This document shows, piece by piece, positions 33,772-43,300 of a stretch of 64,000 bases of DNA. The first letter of the stretch is position 1; every line of letters begins with the position of its first letter. Below the pieces are notes generated by a model that saw only the letters and a list, made by a program, of their open reading frames with translations, had not been told where the DNA came from and searched no databases. Origin of the DNA: Acinetobacter baylyi DSM 14961 = CIP 107474 (GTDB lineage Bacteria; Pseudomonadota; Gammaproteobacteria; Pseudomonadales; Moraxellaceae). Where the stretch lies: positions 232,476-296,475 of the forward strand of contig NZ_KB849626.1 of NCBI RefSeq assembly GCF_000368685.1, in the 5' to 3' direction. The position numbers and the translations under genes are program-made.

Positions 33772-34659
33772 TTACCAGTGTTCGCCTGGGAACAAGCGGG
33801 CATAGGCACGTTGTAGCAGATTCAATTTTTCCTGTTCACCCAGTGCAGCCGTTGAGCTTGGGAATAGGTTAAATCCAATCGACATCAGAATATTATTGAT
33901 GTCTGGTGCGATGGCATAGGTAATTGACGCCAGACGACCCAAGTGCGTCGCAATACGTTTTGGACGTTTCACAATGGCGTAGACAATGAGATCTGCGGCT
34001 TCTTCTGGGGAAAGCGTGGGCACGTATTTATAAATTTTGGTGGGTGCGATCATTGGGGTACGCACCAATGGCATATAAATCGAGGTAATTGAGATTTTAT
34101 GCTTGAGTACCTCGGCTGAAAGACAGCGACTGAAGGCATCCAGCGCAGCTTTAGACGCGACATAAGCAGAAAAACGGGTCGCATTGGCCAATACACCAAT
34201 AGAGCTGATATTGATGATCTGGCCATTTTTACGCTTAATCATATGTGGCAGTAAATTTAACACTAAACGTACCGCACCAAAGTAATTCAGCTGCATGGTG
34301 CGTTCAAAATCATGGAAGCGATCAAACGACTCGTGTACGGCACGGCGAATCGAACGCCCTGCATTATTGATCAGGAAATCGACATGATCGACACTGGCCA
34401 TAATTTGTTGTGATAACTGGTCAATCGCATTCATGTCAGTCAGGTCACAAGGAAAAATAGAGGCCTGTCCCCCTTGCTGTTCAATTGCAGCTTTCACTTC
34501 TTCCAGTGTTTCTTGGGTTCGGGCAACCAATAATACATGAGCACCTGCCGCAGCAATTCTTTTTGCAATCGTCAAACCGATTCCACTAGATGCACCAGTG
34601 ATCAAAGCCACTTTACCTTTTACATTCTCTCGGAAGAGAGCTTCAAGTTTTTTGTTCAC
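33772..34659 (-). CDS. acr1: fatty acyl-CoA reductase Acr1 (SDR family)
   Basis: Acr1 reduces long-chain acyl-CoA to the fatty aldehyde, the first step from acyl-CoA to fatty alcohol and wax ester storage lipid in Acinetobacter. The 295-residue SDR has the NADP(H) motif TGASSGIG (~residue 24), the catalytic Ser in ISSIGVLAN, and the Tyr/Lys pair YVASK. The sequence agrees almost completely with the A. baylyi protein as I remember it, from NKKLEALFRENVKGKVALIT to the final LFPGEHW. The start is the GTG at 34659, which has AGGGA eight bases upstream and gives the known length; an ATG eight codons earlier does not. It is a single-gene unit. Confidence 0.92.
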   Translation of the reverse strand: MNKKLEALFRENVKGKVALITGASSGIGLTIAKRIAAAGAHVLLVARTQETLEEVKAAIEQQGGQASIFPCDLTDMNAIDQLSQQIMASVDHVDFLINNAGRSIRRAVHESFDRFHDFERTMQLNYFGAVRLVLNLLPHMIKRKNGQIINISSIGVLANATRFSAYVASKAALDAFSRCLSAEVLKHKISITSIYMPLVRTPMIAPTKIYKYVPTLSPEEAADLIVYAIVKRPKRIATHLGRLASITYAIAPDINNILMSIGFNLFPSSTAALGEQEKLNLLQRAYARLFPGEHW

Positions 34660-34885
34660 GCGTTTTTCCCTGATTGATATCAAACTGTAAAGGCTGTCAT
34701 TATTGTATTTGGATTGAAGACGGTTAAAGGGAAATAAAATTTCCAGAACTAAAGTTAATCTAAAGTGATTTGGTTAAAAAATCTAGTGTTAAGTATCTGA
34801 AATTACAAATGTTTTTAGAGTAATTGCTCTAATTTTTATTATTTGCTAGATCAATTATGAACATCATACGATAATAAAGCAAATA

Positions 34886-34919
34886 TAAAAAAACCTCTGA
34901 AATTGCAGAGGTTTTTTAT
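34886..34919 (-). terminator. terminator of the sulfhydrylase gene
   Basis: The stem AAAAACCTCTG / CAGAGGTTTTT with an AAATTG-type loop can act in both directions. It lies 12 bases past the stop of the minus-strand gene. Confidence 0.9.
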
Positions 34920-34930
34920 AAAATTTACGC

Positions 34931-36214
34931 TCAAACTGTGGCCAATGCTTGTTCCAGATCTGCAATCAAATCATCAATATGTTCAATCCCAACCGATAAC
35001 CGAACCATATCTTCTGAAACGCCTGCTGCTTTAAGTTCTTCTGCATTGAGCTGACGATGCGTGGTCGTGGCAGGATGACAGGCCAGACTCTTGGCATCCC
35101 CAATATTGACCAGACGGGTAAACAGTTGTAAGGCATCAATAAACCGAGTGCCACCTTCGCGACCATCTTGCACGCCAAAAGTAAGAATTGCAGAGGGTTT
35201 TCCTTTGACATACTTTTGCGCCAAATCATGCTGAGGATGATCTTTTAAACCAGCATAATTGACCCATTTCACCTTCGGGTGTTGCTTTAAGTATTCAGCA
35301 ACTTGAAGTGCATTTTCGGTATGACGCTCTATACGTAAGGATAGCGTTTCGAGTCCCTGTAAAATTAGGAATACACTGAGTGGACTGATGGCTGCGCCTG
35401 TATTGCGTAATGGAACGACACGCGCACGGCCTATGAAGGCAGCTTCACCTAAGGCCTCGACATAATTGACACCATGATAACTTGGATCGGGGGTATTCAA
35501 TACCTTAAAGCGTTCTGGATATTTGCCCCATGGAAACTTGCCACTATCGACAATGATGCCACCAATACTGTTGCCATGACCGCCAATATATTTGGTCAGT
35601 GAATGAACAATAATATCCGCACCAAAATCAAATGATTTTTGCAGTACAGGGGTGGCTACAGTATTGTCGACTACCACAGGGACGCCATATTCATGGGCAA
35701 TCTTGGCAATCGTTTCCAAGTCGATAATATTACCTAATGGATTGCCAATCGATTCCACAAAAACCAGTTTGGTTTTGTCATCAATTAAACTGCGTAATTG
35801 CTCGGGCTGCTGATCATCGAAGAAACGTACCTCAATGCCCTGTTTGGGGAGGGTATGCGCAAATAAATTATATGTACCCCCATAGAGTGTAGAAACAGAT
35901 GCAATATTGTCGCCTGCTTCGGTTATCGTCTGAATCGCATAGGTAATGGCGGCCATACCTGATGCCAGCGCCAAAGCACCAATTCCGCCTTCCAATGCGG
36001 CAAGTCGCTGCTCGAGCACGGCCGTGGTTGGATTCATGATTCGAGTATAAATATTACCCTGTACTTTCAGATCAAATAAATCTGCACCATGTTGTGTATT
36101 GTCAAAAGCATAGGAAGTGGTTTGATAAATAGGTACAGCAACAGCTTTCGTGGTTGGTTCTGGTGAATAACCTGCATGAATAGCAAGGGTTTCATCTTTG
36201 TAGCGATGAGTCAT
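34931..36214 (-). CDS. O-acetylhomoserine sulfhydrylase (PLP enzyme)
   Basis: This 427-residue Cys/Met-metabolism PLP enzyme makes homocysteine from O-acetylhomoserine and sulfide (MetY/MET17 type). Family marks are PIYQTTSYAFDNTQHG, YTRIMNPTTAVLEQRLAALE, the PLP lysine in VHSLTKYIGGHGN, and the C-terminal RLSVGIEHIDDLIADLEQAL. The length above 400 residues and the inserted stretch around residues 240-280 favour the O-acetylhomoserine type over cystathionine synthases. The ATG at 36214 has GGA about eight bases upstream; earlier in-frame ATGs do not. No S-adenosylmethionine riboswitch is visible in the leader. Confidence 0.92.
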   Translation of the reverse strand: MTHRYKDETLAIHAGYSPEPTTKAVAVPIYQTTSYAFDNTQHGADLFDLKVQGNIYTRIMNPTTAVLEQRLAALEGGIGALALASGMAAITYAIQTITEAGDNIASVSTLYGGTYNLFAHTLPKQGIEVRFFDDQQPEQLRSLIDDKTKLVFVESIGNPLGNIIDLETIAKIAHEYGVPVVVDNTVATPVLQKSFDFGADIIVHSLTKYIGGHGNSIGGIIVDSGKFPWGKYPERFKVLNTPDPSYHGVNYVEALGEAAFIGRARVVPLRNTGAAISPLSVFLILQGLETLSLRIERHTENALQVAEYLKQHPKVKWVNYAGLKDHPQHDLAQKYVKGKPSAILTFGVQDGREGGTRFIDALQLFTRLVNIGDAKSLACHPATTTHRQLNAEELKAAGVSEDMVRLSVGIEHIDDLIADLEQALATV

Positions 36215-36475
36215 TGTTTTATCCATTGATGTATAAAAAATCAGCAAGCTCATTTTTTAACATATTCTTTATGCTTAATTTATCTATTTTTATGAGGAGT
36301 TCAGCTTTTTTAAGAATAACAGATTAAAAATTTACTTCATTTCTAATGCTTGATTTCAATTTACATGATGTTGAGAGAACGCCACAAAAACTTACTGGCA
36401 GTCTGGGGCTAGCAAGACCACTATAAAAAACAAAAGTAATTCAAATCATGATAAAAAAGCTGGAGAATTGACCTA

Positions 36476-38197
36476 ATGAGTAATCAAAAAGTATCCGATA
36501 TTATCATCGAAGTGCTTGAGCAAGCAGGCGTTCAGCGCTGTTACGGTATTGTGGGTGACACCTTAAACCATGTCACCGACTCCATGTCAAAAAGCAAGAT
36601 TGAATGGATTCATGTGCGCCATGAAGAAGTTGGTGGCTTTGCAGCAGGTACAGATGCATTACTCAGTGGTCACTTAACCGCATGTGCTGGTTCTTGCGGG
36701 CCGGGCAGTCTGCACTTTATTAATGGCTTGTATGAATCACACCGAAATCGTGCGCCCGTTATTTTGATTGCGAGCCAGATTTCGACCGAAATGGCAGGAT
36801 TTATCGACTTTCCGCAATACGTCGATTTTAAATCGGTTTATGCGAAAAATTCGGTCTTCTGTGAAGAAATTACTCAACCCTCACAAGCTAGACATATCAT
36901 GAGCATGGCCTGTCAGGCAGCACTCAATAAACGCGGTGTCGCTGTGGTCATCGTGCCAGCCAATATCAGTGAAGCATCGGCTGAAGCGGGTCTACCTTTC
37001 GTGCCACGTCATGTTGAACCTGATATTTTGCCAAACAAAGCTGAACTGCATCAAATGGTTGAGCTGATTTCCCAGCATCAAAAAATTGGAATTTATGCAG
37101 GTGCGGGGTGTGAAGGCGCACATGATCAGTTAATTGCGTTTGCTGAAAAGTTAAAAGCCCCTGTGGCGCATACCTCACGTGCCAAAGATTTTGTGGAGTA
37201 CGATAACCCATACAACATGGGCATGACGGGTATTTTTGGCAATAAAGCAGGTTATCACACGCTCATGGATTGTGATTTACTGATTTTGCTGGGTGCCGAT
37301 TTTGCATGGGCACAGTACTATCCAAGTCATGCCAAAATCTTGCAGATTGATATTGATCCGACACATTTAGGGCGACGTCACCCAATTACACTGGGTGCGG
37401 TAGGTAAAATCTCATCGACGCTCGATGCCTTATTACCATTGCTTGAAACGCGTCAAGAACGCGCATTTTTAGATCATTGTCTTGAACTGAAACATCACAG
37501 TGATGAAACACGGCATAAAGAAGAACGTGTCGGAAAAGACGGGCTGATTCATCCACAGTATCTGGTGTCGTTGCTTAACCGTTATGCCGATCAGGATGCA
37601 ATTTTCTTTGGTGATGGGGGCTCACCGATGGTGTGGGTACTCAGACATATCGATGTGAATGGCAAACGTCGAACCTTTACCAGTTTGTTGCATGGCACGA
37701 TGGCCAATGCCATGCCCCAGGCGCTTGGCGCACAAAAAGCTTTTCCGAATCGCCAGATTATTGCGCTGTGTGGCGATGGTGGATTAGCCATGTTACTTGG
37801 TGATTTACTCACTACGATTCAGGAAAAATTACCGATTAAAATTGTGGTATTTAACAACAGCTCGCTTAATTTTGTTGAGCTTGAACAAAAAGTCGAAGGC
37901 TTGCTTGATCATTATACCGACTTGCTCAATCCTGATTTTGGCAAGCTTGCCAGTGTGATCGGGCTACATGGGCAGACTGTGACGCATGGCGATGGCTTGG
38001 AGCAGGCAGTTGAAAACTTCTTAAAGCATGATGGTCCAGCATTACTCAATGTGCATACCAATCCGATGGAACTGGTGATGCCGCCAGATCCGAATCTGAA
38101 TCAAGTCTCGTCCACTTCACTTTATGCAATTAAGGCCTTGATGTCGGGTCGAGTAGATGACGTTAAAAATTTGTTGGTCAATAATTTCATTAAATAA
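36476..38197 (+). CDS. poxB: ubiquinone-dependent pyruvate dehydrogenase (pyruvate oxidase), PoxB-like
   Basis: This 573-residue thiamine-diphosphate enzyme oxidises pyruvate to acetate and CO2 and passes electrons to quinone at the membrane. The N-terminal domain has the catalytic Glu in HVRHEEVGGFAAG, the middle domain the FAD region (MGMTGIFGNKAGYHTLMDCD), and the C-terminal domain the ThDP motif GDGGLAMLLGDLL ending in FNNSSLN. The final residues form an amphipathic stretch as in PoxB's membrane-binding peptide. A ribosome site GGAG precedes the start. Related acetolactate synthases are less likely because of the quinone-oxidase-type C-terminus. Confidence 0.88.
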   Translation: MSNQKVSDIIIEVLEQAGVQRCYGIVGDTLNHVTDSMSKSKIEWIHVRHEEVGGFAAGTDALLSGHLTACAGSCGPGSLHFINGLYESHRNRAPVILIASQISTEMAGFIDFPQYVDFKSVYAKNSVFCEEITQPSQARHIMSMACQAALNKRGVAVVIVPANISEASAEAGLPFVPRHVEPDILPNKAELHQMVELISQHQKIGIYAGAGCEGAHDQLIAFAEKLKAPVAHTSRAKDFVEYDNPYNMGMTGIFGNKAGYHTLMDCDLLILLGADFAWAQYYPSHAKILQIDIDPTHLGRRHPITLGAVGKISSTLDALLPLLETRQERAFLDHCLELKHHSDETRHKEERVGKDGLIHPQYLVSLLNRYADQDAIFFGDGGSPMVWVLRHIDVNGKRRTFTSLLHGTMANAMPQALGAQKAFPNRQIIALCGDGGLAMLLGDLLTTIQEKLPIKIVVFNNSSLNFVELEQKVEGLLDHYTDLLNPDFGKLASVIGLHGQTVTHGDGLEQAVENFLKHDGPALLNVHTNPMELVMPPDPNLNQVSSTSLYAIKALMSGRVDDVKNLLVNNFIK

Positions 38198-38238
38198 ATT
38201 TAATGAACACAAGTCATCTTAGGGCACAACTATAAGTT

Positions 38239-38272
38239 AAAAATGCATGATCTAGCGTCATGCATTTTTTAT
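38239..38272 (+). terminator. terminator of poxB
   Basis: The stem AAAATGCATGA / TCATGCATTTT with a six-base loop is followed by further T residues. Confidence 0.85.
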
Positions 38273-38417
38273 ATCAGGAAACAATTTTGACAACATTTAT
38301 CAGTCATAAAAACCGATTAAACTCAATCACGCCTTATTTTTTTACGGTATTCAGCATATAATAGATGCTATTTTTCGCTCATTGCGATGTATTGGTTTTT
38401 CTATTGAGGAGTCCTAA

Positions 38418-40079
38418 GTGGCCCAATATATTTATACGATGAACCGAGTATCCAAGATGGTTCCGCCGAAGCGCGAAATCCTCAAGGATATCTCTTTATC
38501 ATTTTTTCCGGGTGCTAAAATTGGTGTGCTCGGCTTAAACGGTGCAGGTAAATCGACTTTGCTCCGTATTATGGCGGGCGTGGACAAAGATTTCTCAGGT
38601 GAAGCTCGTGCGCAGCCAGGCATCAAAATTGGTTACCTTGAGCAAGAACCACCACTTGATCCAAATAAAGACGTGCGTGGCAACGTTGAAGATGGCGTGC
38701 GTGAAGCTTTGGATGCACTAGAGCGTTTAGATCAGGTTTTTGCAGAATATGCAGATCCAGATGCCGACTTTGACAAGTTAGCCAAAGAACAAGAGAAACT
38801 GGAAGCGATTATTCAGACTTGGGATGCGCACAATCTCAATAACCAGTTGGAAATTGCAGCAAATGCCTTGAACCTGCCTGCGTGGGATTCAGATGTTTCT
38901 TTGCTTTCTGGTGGTGAACGTCGCCGTGTTGCATTGTGCCGTCTGCTGTTGTCTAAGCCAGACATGTTGCTTCTGGACGAACCGACGAACCATTTGGATG
39001 CAGAATCTGTATCTTGGTTAGAGCGTTTCTTGAAAGATTTCCCTGGCACCATCGTAGCGATTACGCATGACCGTTATTTCTTGGATAACGTGGCTGAGTG
39101 GATTCTTGAACTTGACCGTGGCATGGGTATTCCTTATCAAGGTAACTACTCTTCTTGGTTGGAACAAAAGAATGCGCGTTTAGAGCAGGAACAGAAACAA
39201 GAAGAATCTTTCGCGAAAGCATTGAAAAAAGAACTTGAATGGGTTCGTTCAAATGCCAAAGGTCAGCAAAAGAAAAACAAAGCGCGTATGGAGCGTTTTG
39301 AAGAGCTGAACTCGAAAGAATTCCAGCAACGTAATGAAACGTCTGAAATCTACATTCCACCTGGCCCACGTTTAGGTAATAAGGTCGTAGAAGTTGAAGG
39401 TATCAGTAAATCATTTGATGGCCGTCTGCTGTATAAAGACTTAACCTTTACTGTACCGCCAACAGCGATTGTCGGTATCGTAGGTCCAAACGGTGCGGGT
39501 AAAACCACGTTATTCCGTATGATGACAGGCGAACAGCAACCCGATACTGGTACGGTGACTTTAGGCGAATCGGTTAAAGTGGCTTATGTTGGTCAGATTC
39601 GTGATACCTTGGATAACAATAAAACCGTTTGGGAAGAAGTTTCTGGTGGTTTAGATATCTTAAGAATCGGTGATTATGAAATTGCATCACGTGCTTATAT
39701 CGGTCGCTTTAACTTTAAAGGTCAAGATCAGCAAAAACGTGTTGGCGAATTGTCAGGTGGTGAACGTAACCGTTTACAACTTGCGAAGATCTTACAGTTA
39801 GGTGCAAACGTGATCTTACTGGATGAACCATCAAACGACTTGGATATTGAAACTTTACGTGCGCTTGAGGATGCAATTCTTGTATTCCCAGGTACGGTAA
39901 TGGTTGTATCGCATGACCGTTGGTTCTTAGACCGTATTGCGACACATATCTTATCATTTGAAAATGAACAGCCTGAGTTCTACGAAGGTAACTATGCTGA
40001 ATATGAAGCGTACCGTCAGTCGCGTTTAGGTGACGATGCAGTGCAAAAGCGCAGCAAATACAAAAAAATTACAGGTTAA
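38418..40079 (+). CDS. ettA: energy-dependent translational throttle ABC-F protein
   Basis: EttA binds the ribosomal E site and gates the first elongation steps according to ATP/ADP. The 553-residue protein has two ABC ATPase domains with Walker A GLNGAGKST and GPNGAGKTT, signatures LLSGGERRR and LSGGERNRLQ, and the charged linker (residues ~245-310, KARMERFEELNSKEFQQRNE) between them. The start is a GTG with GAGGAG upstream. A perfect -10 TATAAT lies at 38357-38362 in the leader. It has no membrane part and is not a transporter. Confidence 0.95.
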   Translation: MAQYIYTMNRVSKMVPPKREILKDISLSFFPGAKIGVLGLNGAGKSTLLRIMAGVDKDFSGEARAQPGIKIGYLEQEPPLDPNKDVRGNVEDGVREALDALERLDQVFAEYADPDADFDKLAKEQEKLEAIIQTWDAHNLNNQLEIAANALNLPAWDSDVSLLSGGERRRVALCRLLLSKPDMLLLDEPTNHLDAESVSWLERFLKDFPGTIVAITHDRYFLDNVAEWILELDRGMGIPYQGNYSSWLEQKNARLEQEQKQEESFAKALKKELEWVRSNAKGQQKKNKARMERFEELNSKEFQQRNETSEIYIPPGPRLGNKVVEVEGISKSFDGRLLYKDLTFTVPPTAIVGIVGPNGAGKTTLFRMMTGEQQPDTGTVTLGESVKVAYVGQIRDTLDNNKTVWEEVSGGLDILRIGDYEIASRAYIGRFNFKGQDQQKRVGELSGGERNRLQLAKILQLGANVILLDEPSNDLDIETLRALEDAILVFPGTVMVVSHDRWFLDRIATHILSFENEQPEFYEGNYAEYEAYRQSRLGDDAVQKRSKYKKITG

Positions 40080-40094
40080 TTTTCTAAAAATGAA

Positions 40095-40122
40095 CAAAAC
40101 CAGCTTTCGAGCTGGTTTTTTA
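40095..40122 (+). terminator. terminator of ettA
   Basis: The stem AAACCAGCT / AGCTGGTTT with a short TTCG-like loop is followed by T residues. Confidence 0.88.
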
Positions 40123-40207
40123 TGCCATAAGCGTGTGTGGGTAAAAGTAATTTTATTACATAGGGCCAAGTTGCTATACTGGGTATGATTTTAAATGATG
40201 TCTTTGT

Positions 40208-40597
40208 ATGAAACGCTCGGTTGTTTGGATAACCTTCTTGATGAGCTTATTCATGTTCCAAACCTTTTGGAATGTGGCGGCTGCGTTCTGTGCACATGAA
40301 TCGACCACTGCAACGGTGGCGTATCATTTTGGTCATCATGTCGCGGTGAATCAATCACATGCATCACATTCACCGAGCGTATCGACATCGTTAAATCCTG
40401 CGGTTTTTCAAGATCATCACGATCACTTACCGACCTGTTTACACGTCCTGTCTATTGCTGAGCAGCAATCTGCCACAGAGCCATTACGCTTGGGTCAGCT
40501 CATTCAGCAGCATTATAGTTGGGCAAACGCGTATCAGTCGCCGCATTTATTTCACCCAAACCCGCCGCCTATTTTAACCCCGCTATTGGTGGGGTAG
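40208..40597 (+). CDS. czcI: CzcI-like small exported metal-resistance protein
   Basis: This 129-residue protein has a signal peptide (MKRSVVWITFLMSLFMFQTF, cut near AAAFC) and a short His-rich mature part with HFGHHVAV, HASHSP and FQDHHDHLPTC. The size, the opening cysteine and histidine block, and the position at the head of a czcCBA operon match CzcI, a small periplasmic component reported to affect expression or metal handling of the efflux system. The sequence is poorly conserved, so the name rests largely on position and composition. Confidence 0.7.
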   Translation: MKRSVVWITFLMSLFMFQTFWNVAAAFCAHESTTATVAYHFGHHVAVNQSHASHSPSVSTSLNPAVFQDHHDHLPTCLHVLSIAEQQSATEPLRLGQLIQQHYSWANAYQSPHLFHPNPPPILTPLLVG

Positions 40598-40643
40598 CCA
40601 AAACAACCCACCAGAAATATTAACTATTTCATAGGGTTATTTT

Positions 40644-42047
40644 ATGCTTATTTTTCTTTCTTTACCGCGCGTATTGCGCGTGGATACGCATGGTGCTTCA
40701 TTAATGCTCGGCGGGATATTGCTGGGCGCATTATGGGTTTCACCTCCATTACATGCAGCACAATACACATCGCCAGATCATTCTAGAGCTGTTCAAGCCA
40801 CATCGTCTGCTCTTCATTACGCCGAGATTTTAGCAAAAGTTCAACGCTATCAGGCGCATGTTCCCGTCTGGGAGACCCAGCAAAAAATAGCCAATGCTAG
40901 TGTGCGGCAAAGCCAACTCTGGTCAAATCCAAGTGTGACTGTGCAACAGACTGGTTTTCAATCTGGCGATGATCAAGAGCTTGAGTTTGGAATTAGCCAA
41001 AAACTGGATCTATTTGGTGAACGCCGTGCCGCAACGCGATTGGCACAGATACAGGTGCAACAGGTTAATCATCGACAAATCTTATTCGATGCGCAGCTAA
41101 AACTGATTGTTAGAGCTGCCTATGCCGAGGTGGTGGTGGCTGAGCAGCAGCATGCCATTTTGCTCAAGCAACTCAGCAGTAGCCAAAAAATTCTGAATGC
41201 TGCGCATTTACGCTATAAAGCGGGCAGTATCGCACAGGTCGATTTTGATCGGAGTCTGATGAATCATGTTGAAAATCAACGTGCCTTTCAAGAAAGTGAA
41301 CTTGGCTTAAATCTGGCCAAACAAAAAATGGCGGCACTTTGGGGGGAGTCAATCACGAACTATCAGGTGGCAGATGACACCGCAGCGATCTGGCCCGCTA
41401 CAAGTACTTCTTTCGATGCGAAACCTAACCTATATACACGAGCCATGCAGTTGCAGGCCGAGCAGCAACGTTTAGAAATAGATTATTTAAAAGCACAGCG
41501 TCGGCCCAATCCGACCGTCACGCTTGGAGTGGTACAGAGCAAGCAGGCAGGCATGAGCGGACGTGATAATCAAATCCGTGCCGCTGTTGAAATTCCACTG
41601 AACCTGATTGACCGGCAGCAGTATGCCTTGCAGGGCTATGCCGCCAAGCAGCAACTGTTAGATCAGCAGCAGCGTTTTTATGCACAGCAAAACCTCAATC
41701 AGCTCAAGCGACTTCAAATCGAGTTAACAGGGTTAAATACGCAATATCAGTTGATGCAAAAACAGCAGATCCCGCTCTCAGTAGAGGTACTCGACAAAAT
41801 GCTACTTGGTTTTCAAGCGGGAAAATTCAGCATAACCGATGTACAGCAAGCTGCTTTGCAATTGCATGAGCAGCAGCTTAAAAAAAATCAACTCTTGAAA
41901 CAGGCATGGCAAAGCACGCTGCAACTTGAAGCACGCACACTCGGGATTTCACCCGATACGATTATGTCGGCCGATGCCTTGGAACAACTCCAGTACACCC
42001 TCTGGCAAGACACGCAAAGCCTCAATACTGGTAATGGAGCAAACTAA
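40644..42047 (+). CDS. czcC: CzcC-type outer membrane efflux protein
   Basis: This 467-residue TolC-fold protein forms the outer membrane channel of the metal efflux pump. A signal sequence ends near LHAAQ. Two long coiled-coil repeats rich in Gln and Ala (YAEVVVAEQQHAILLKQLSS, then LKRLQIELTGLNTQYQLMQK) form the periplasmic tunnel, and motifs such as LWSNPSVTVQQTG and LDLFGERRAA are typical of CzcC/CusC. The stop overlaps the ATG of the next gene by one base (TAATG), which couples translation. Confidence 0.9.
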   Translation: MLIFLSLPRVLRVDTHGASLMLGGILLGALWVSPPLHAAQYTSPDHSRAVQATSSALHYAEILAKVQRYQAHVPVWETQQKIANASVRQSQLWSNPSVTVQQTGFQSGDDQELEFGISQKLDLFGERRAATRLAQIQVQQVNHRQILFDAQLKLIVRAAYAEVVVAEQQHAILLKQLSSSQKILNAAHLRYKAGSIAQVDFDRSLMNHVENQRAFQESELGLNLAKQKMAALWGESITNYQVADDTAAIWPATSTSFDAKPNLYTRAMQLQAEQQRLEIDYLKAQRRPNPTVTLGVVQSKQAGMSGRDNQIRAAVEIPLNLIDRQQYALQGYAAKQQLLDQQQRFYAQQNLNQLKRLQIELTGLNTQYQLMQKQQIPLSVEVLDKMLLGFQAGKFSITDVQQAALQLHEQQLKKNQLLKQAWQSTLQLEARTLGISPDTIMSADALEQLQYTLWQDTQSLNTGNGAN

Positions 42048-43300
42048 TGTTAACAAAAAAATCGCAGTGGTTTTGGGTGGTGCTGGTATTGATCATCAGT
42101 CTGGTCGTGGCAGGCATATTGCTATTCTCCGGCAAAAAATCGAGTGCTATGAATGGCGGTGAAGCTGAGCATGCACATGCAGAGGCGCAAGAGGCTAAGA
42201 CTAAAGAATCCGGTCATGAAGCACATCAAGAAAAAGCCACAGAGGCGCATCAAGAAGAGCAGCCAGAACTGATCTTTACAGCCCAGCAGCTTCAGCAATT
42301 TGGCATTGTGACTGATCGTGTGCGTTTGGGCGAAATTCAGCAACAGACCCGGCATCCGGCGAAACTGGTGGTCAATACCGATGCGCAGGCGCATGTGGGA
42401 GCATCTTTTATGGCGCAAGTCGAGCAAGTGAATGTCAGTCTTGGACAGTCGGTTAAAAAAGGGCAAGTCTTGGCGACGCTATTTGTTCCCGAGTTGATTG
42501 ATCAACAGGCCAATTTAAGTCTGGCACGTGAAGCACTCAATCTTGCAGCGCAAGACTATCAACGTGAGAAGCAACTGATGAATCAAGGCGTGTCTGCACG
42601 TCAGGACTATCAGCGTGCATACAATGCCTATCGTCAGGCACAAATTCAGGTTCAGGCGGCGACACAGCGGCTTTTGGCCTACGGGGCCAGCGCAGGAAGT
42701 CAGGGCCGATATGCTGTGCGTGCGCCGCTGAGTGGCACCATCAGCAGCAAAGATATTGTGGTGGGCGAGCAAGTCGCGACAGGTAAACCTTTGTTTGTCA
42801 TTGATCAGCTCGATCAGTTATGGCTGGAGTTTATTTTGCCCAATAGCAGCACAGTCGCCATGCAACCAGGTCAAAAAATAAAATTTGTTTCCTTGCAAAC
42901 CCAACATGAGTTTGAGGCACAAATTCAGAGCTTAACCGCACAGGCCGATCAAGACACTGGTCGTCTGCAAGTACGTGGCAAGGTGCTGACTGCGGCCAAA
43001 GAACTGCGTCCGAATTTGATGGTTAATGTACTGCTCGAAACACCTAATCCTGTGCCTGTTCTGCGTGTAGACAAGCGTGCGATTCAGCAACGAGAAGGCC
43101 AGTCGGTGGTGTTTGTGGTCTCTCAAGACAAAAAAGGGCTGCGCTTTGAGCCAAAGCCTGTACAAACCGGTCGCTACTCGAGCGATGGTGCATGGGTTGA
43201 AATTGTCTCTGGGCTGACCCAACAGCAGCATTATGTGCGTGAGGGAAGCTTCGTTTTGAAATCTGAACTGGAAAAAGGCGAGGCTGAGCATGGACACTAA
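42047..43300 (+). CDS. czcB: CzcB-type membrane fusion protein
   Basis: This 417-residue periplasmic adaptor links the RND pump to the outer membrane channel. An N-terminal helix (FWVVLVLIISLVVAGILLFS) is followed by a His/Glu-rich, metal-binding-like stretch (residues ~35-75, EAEHAHAEAQEA and several HQE units). The lipoyl half-motifs and coiled coil come next (GASFMAQVEQVNVSLGQSVK; YRQAQIQVQAATQRLLAYG), then the beta-barrel part. The protein ends in EAEHGH. Its last 11 bases overlap czcA. Confidence 0.92.
   Translation: MLTKKSQWFWVVLVLIISLVVAGILLFSGKKSSAMNGGEAEHAHAEAQEAKTKESGHEAHQEKATEAHQEEQPELIFTAQQLQQFGIVTDRVRLGEIQQQTRHPAKLVVNTDAQAHVGASFMAQVEQVNVSLGQSVKKGQVLATLFVPELIDQQANLSLAREALNLAAQDYQREKQLMNQGVSARQDYQRAYNAYRQAQIQVQAATQRLLAYGASAGSQGRYAVRAPLSGTISSKDIVVGEQVATGKPLFVIDQLDQLWLEFILPNSSTVAMQPGQKIKFVSLQTQHEFEAQIQSLTAQADQDTGRLQVRGKVLTAAKELRPNLMVNVLLETPNPVPVLRVDKRAIQQREGQSVVFVVSQDKKGLRFEPKPVQTGRYSSDGAWVEIVSGLTQQQHYVREGSFVLKSELEKGEAEHGH

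Noticed and set aside
36215-36475. S-adenosylmethionine riboswitch before the sulfhydrylase gene
   Set aside because: No conserved stem arrangement or terminator-antiterminator pair is visible in the leader.
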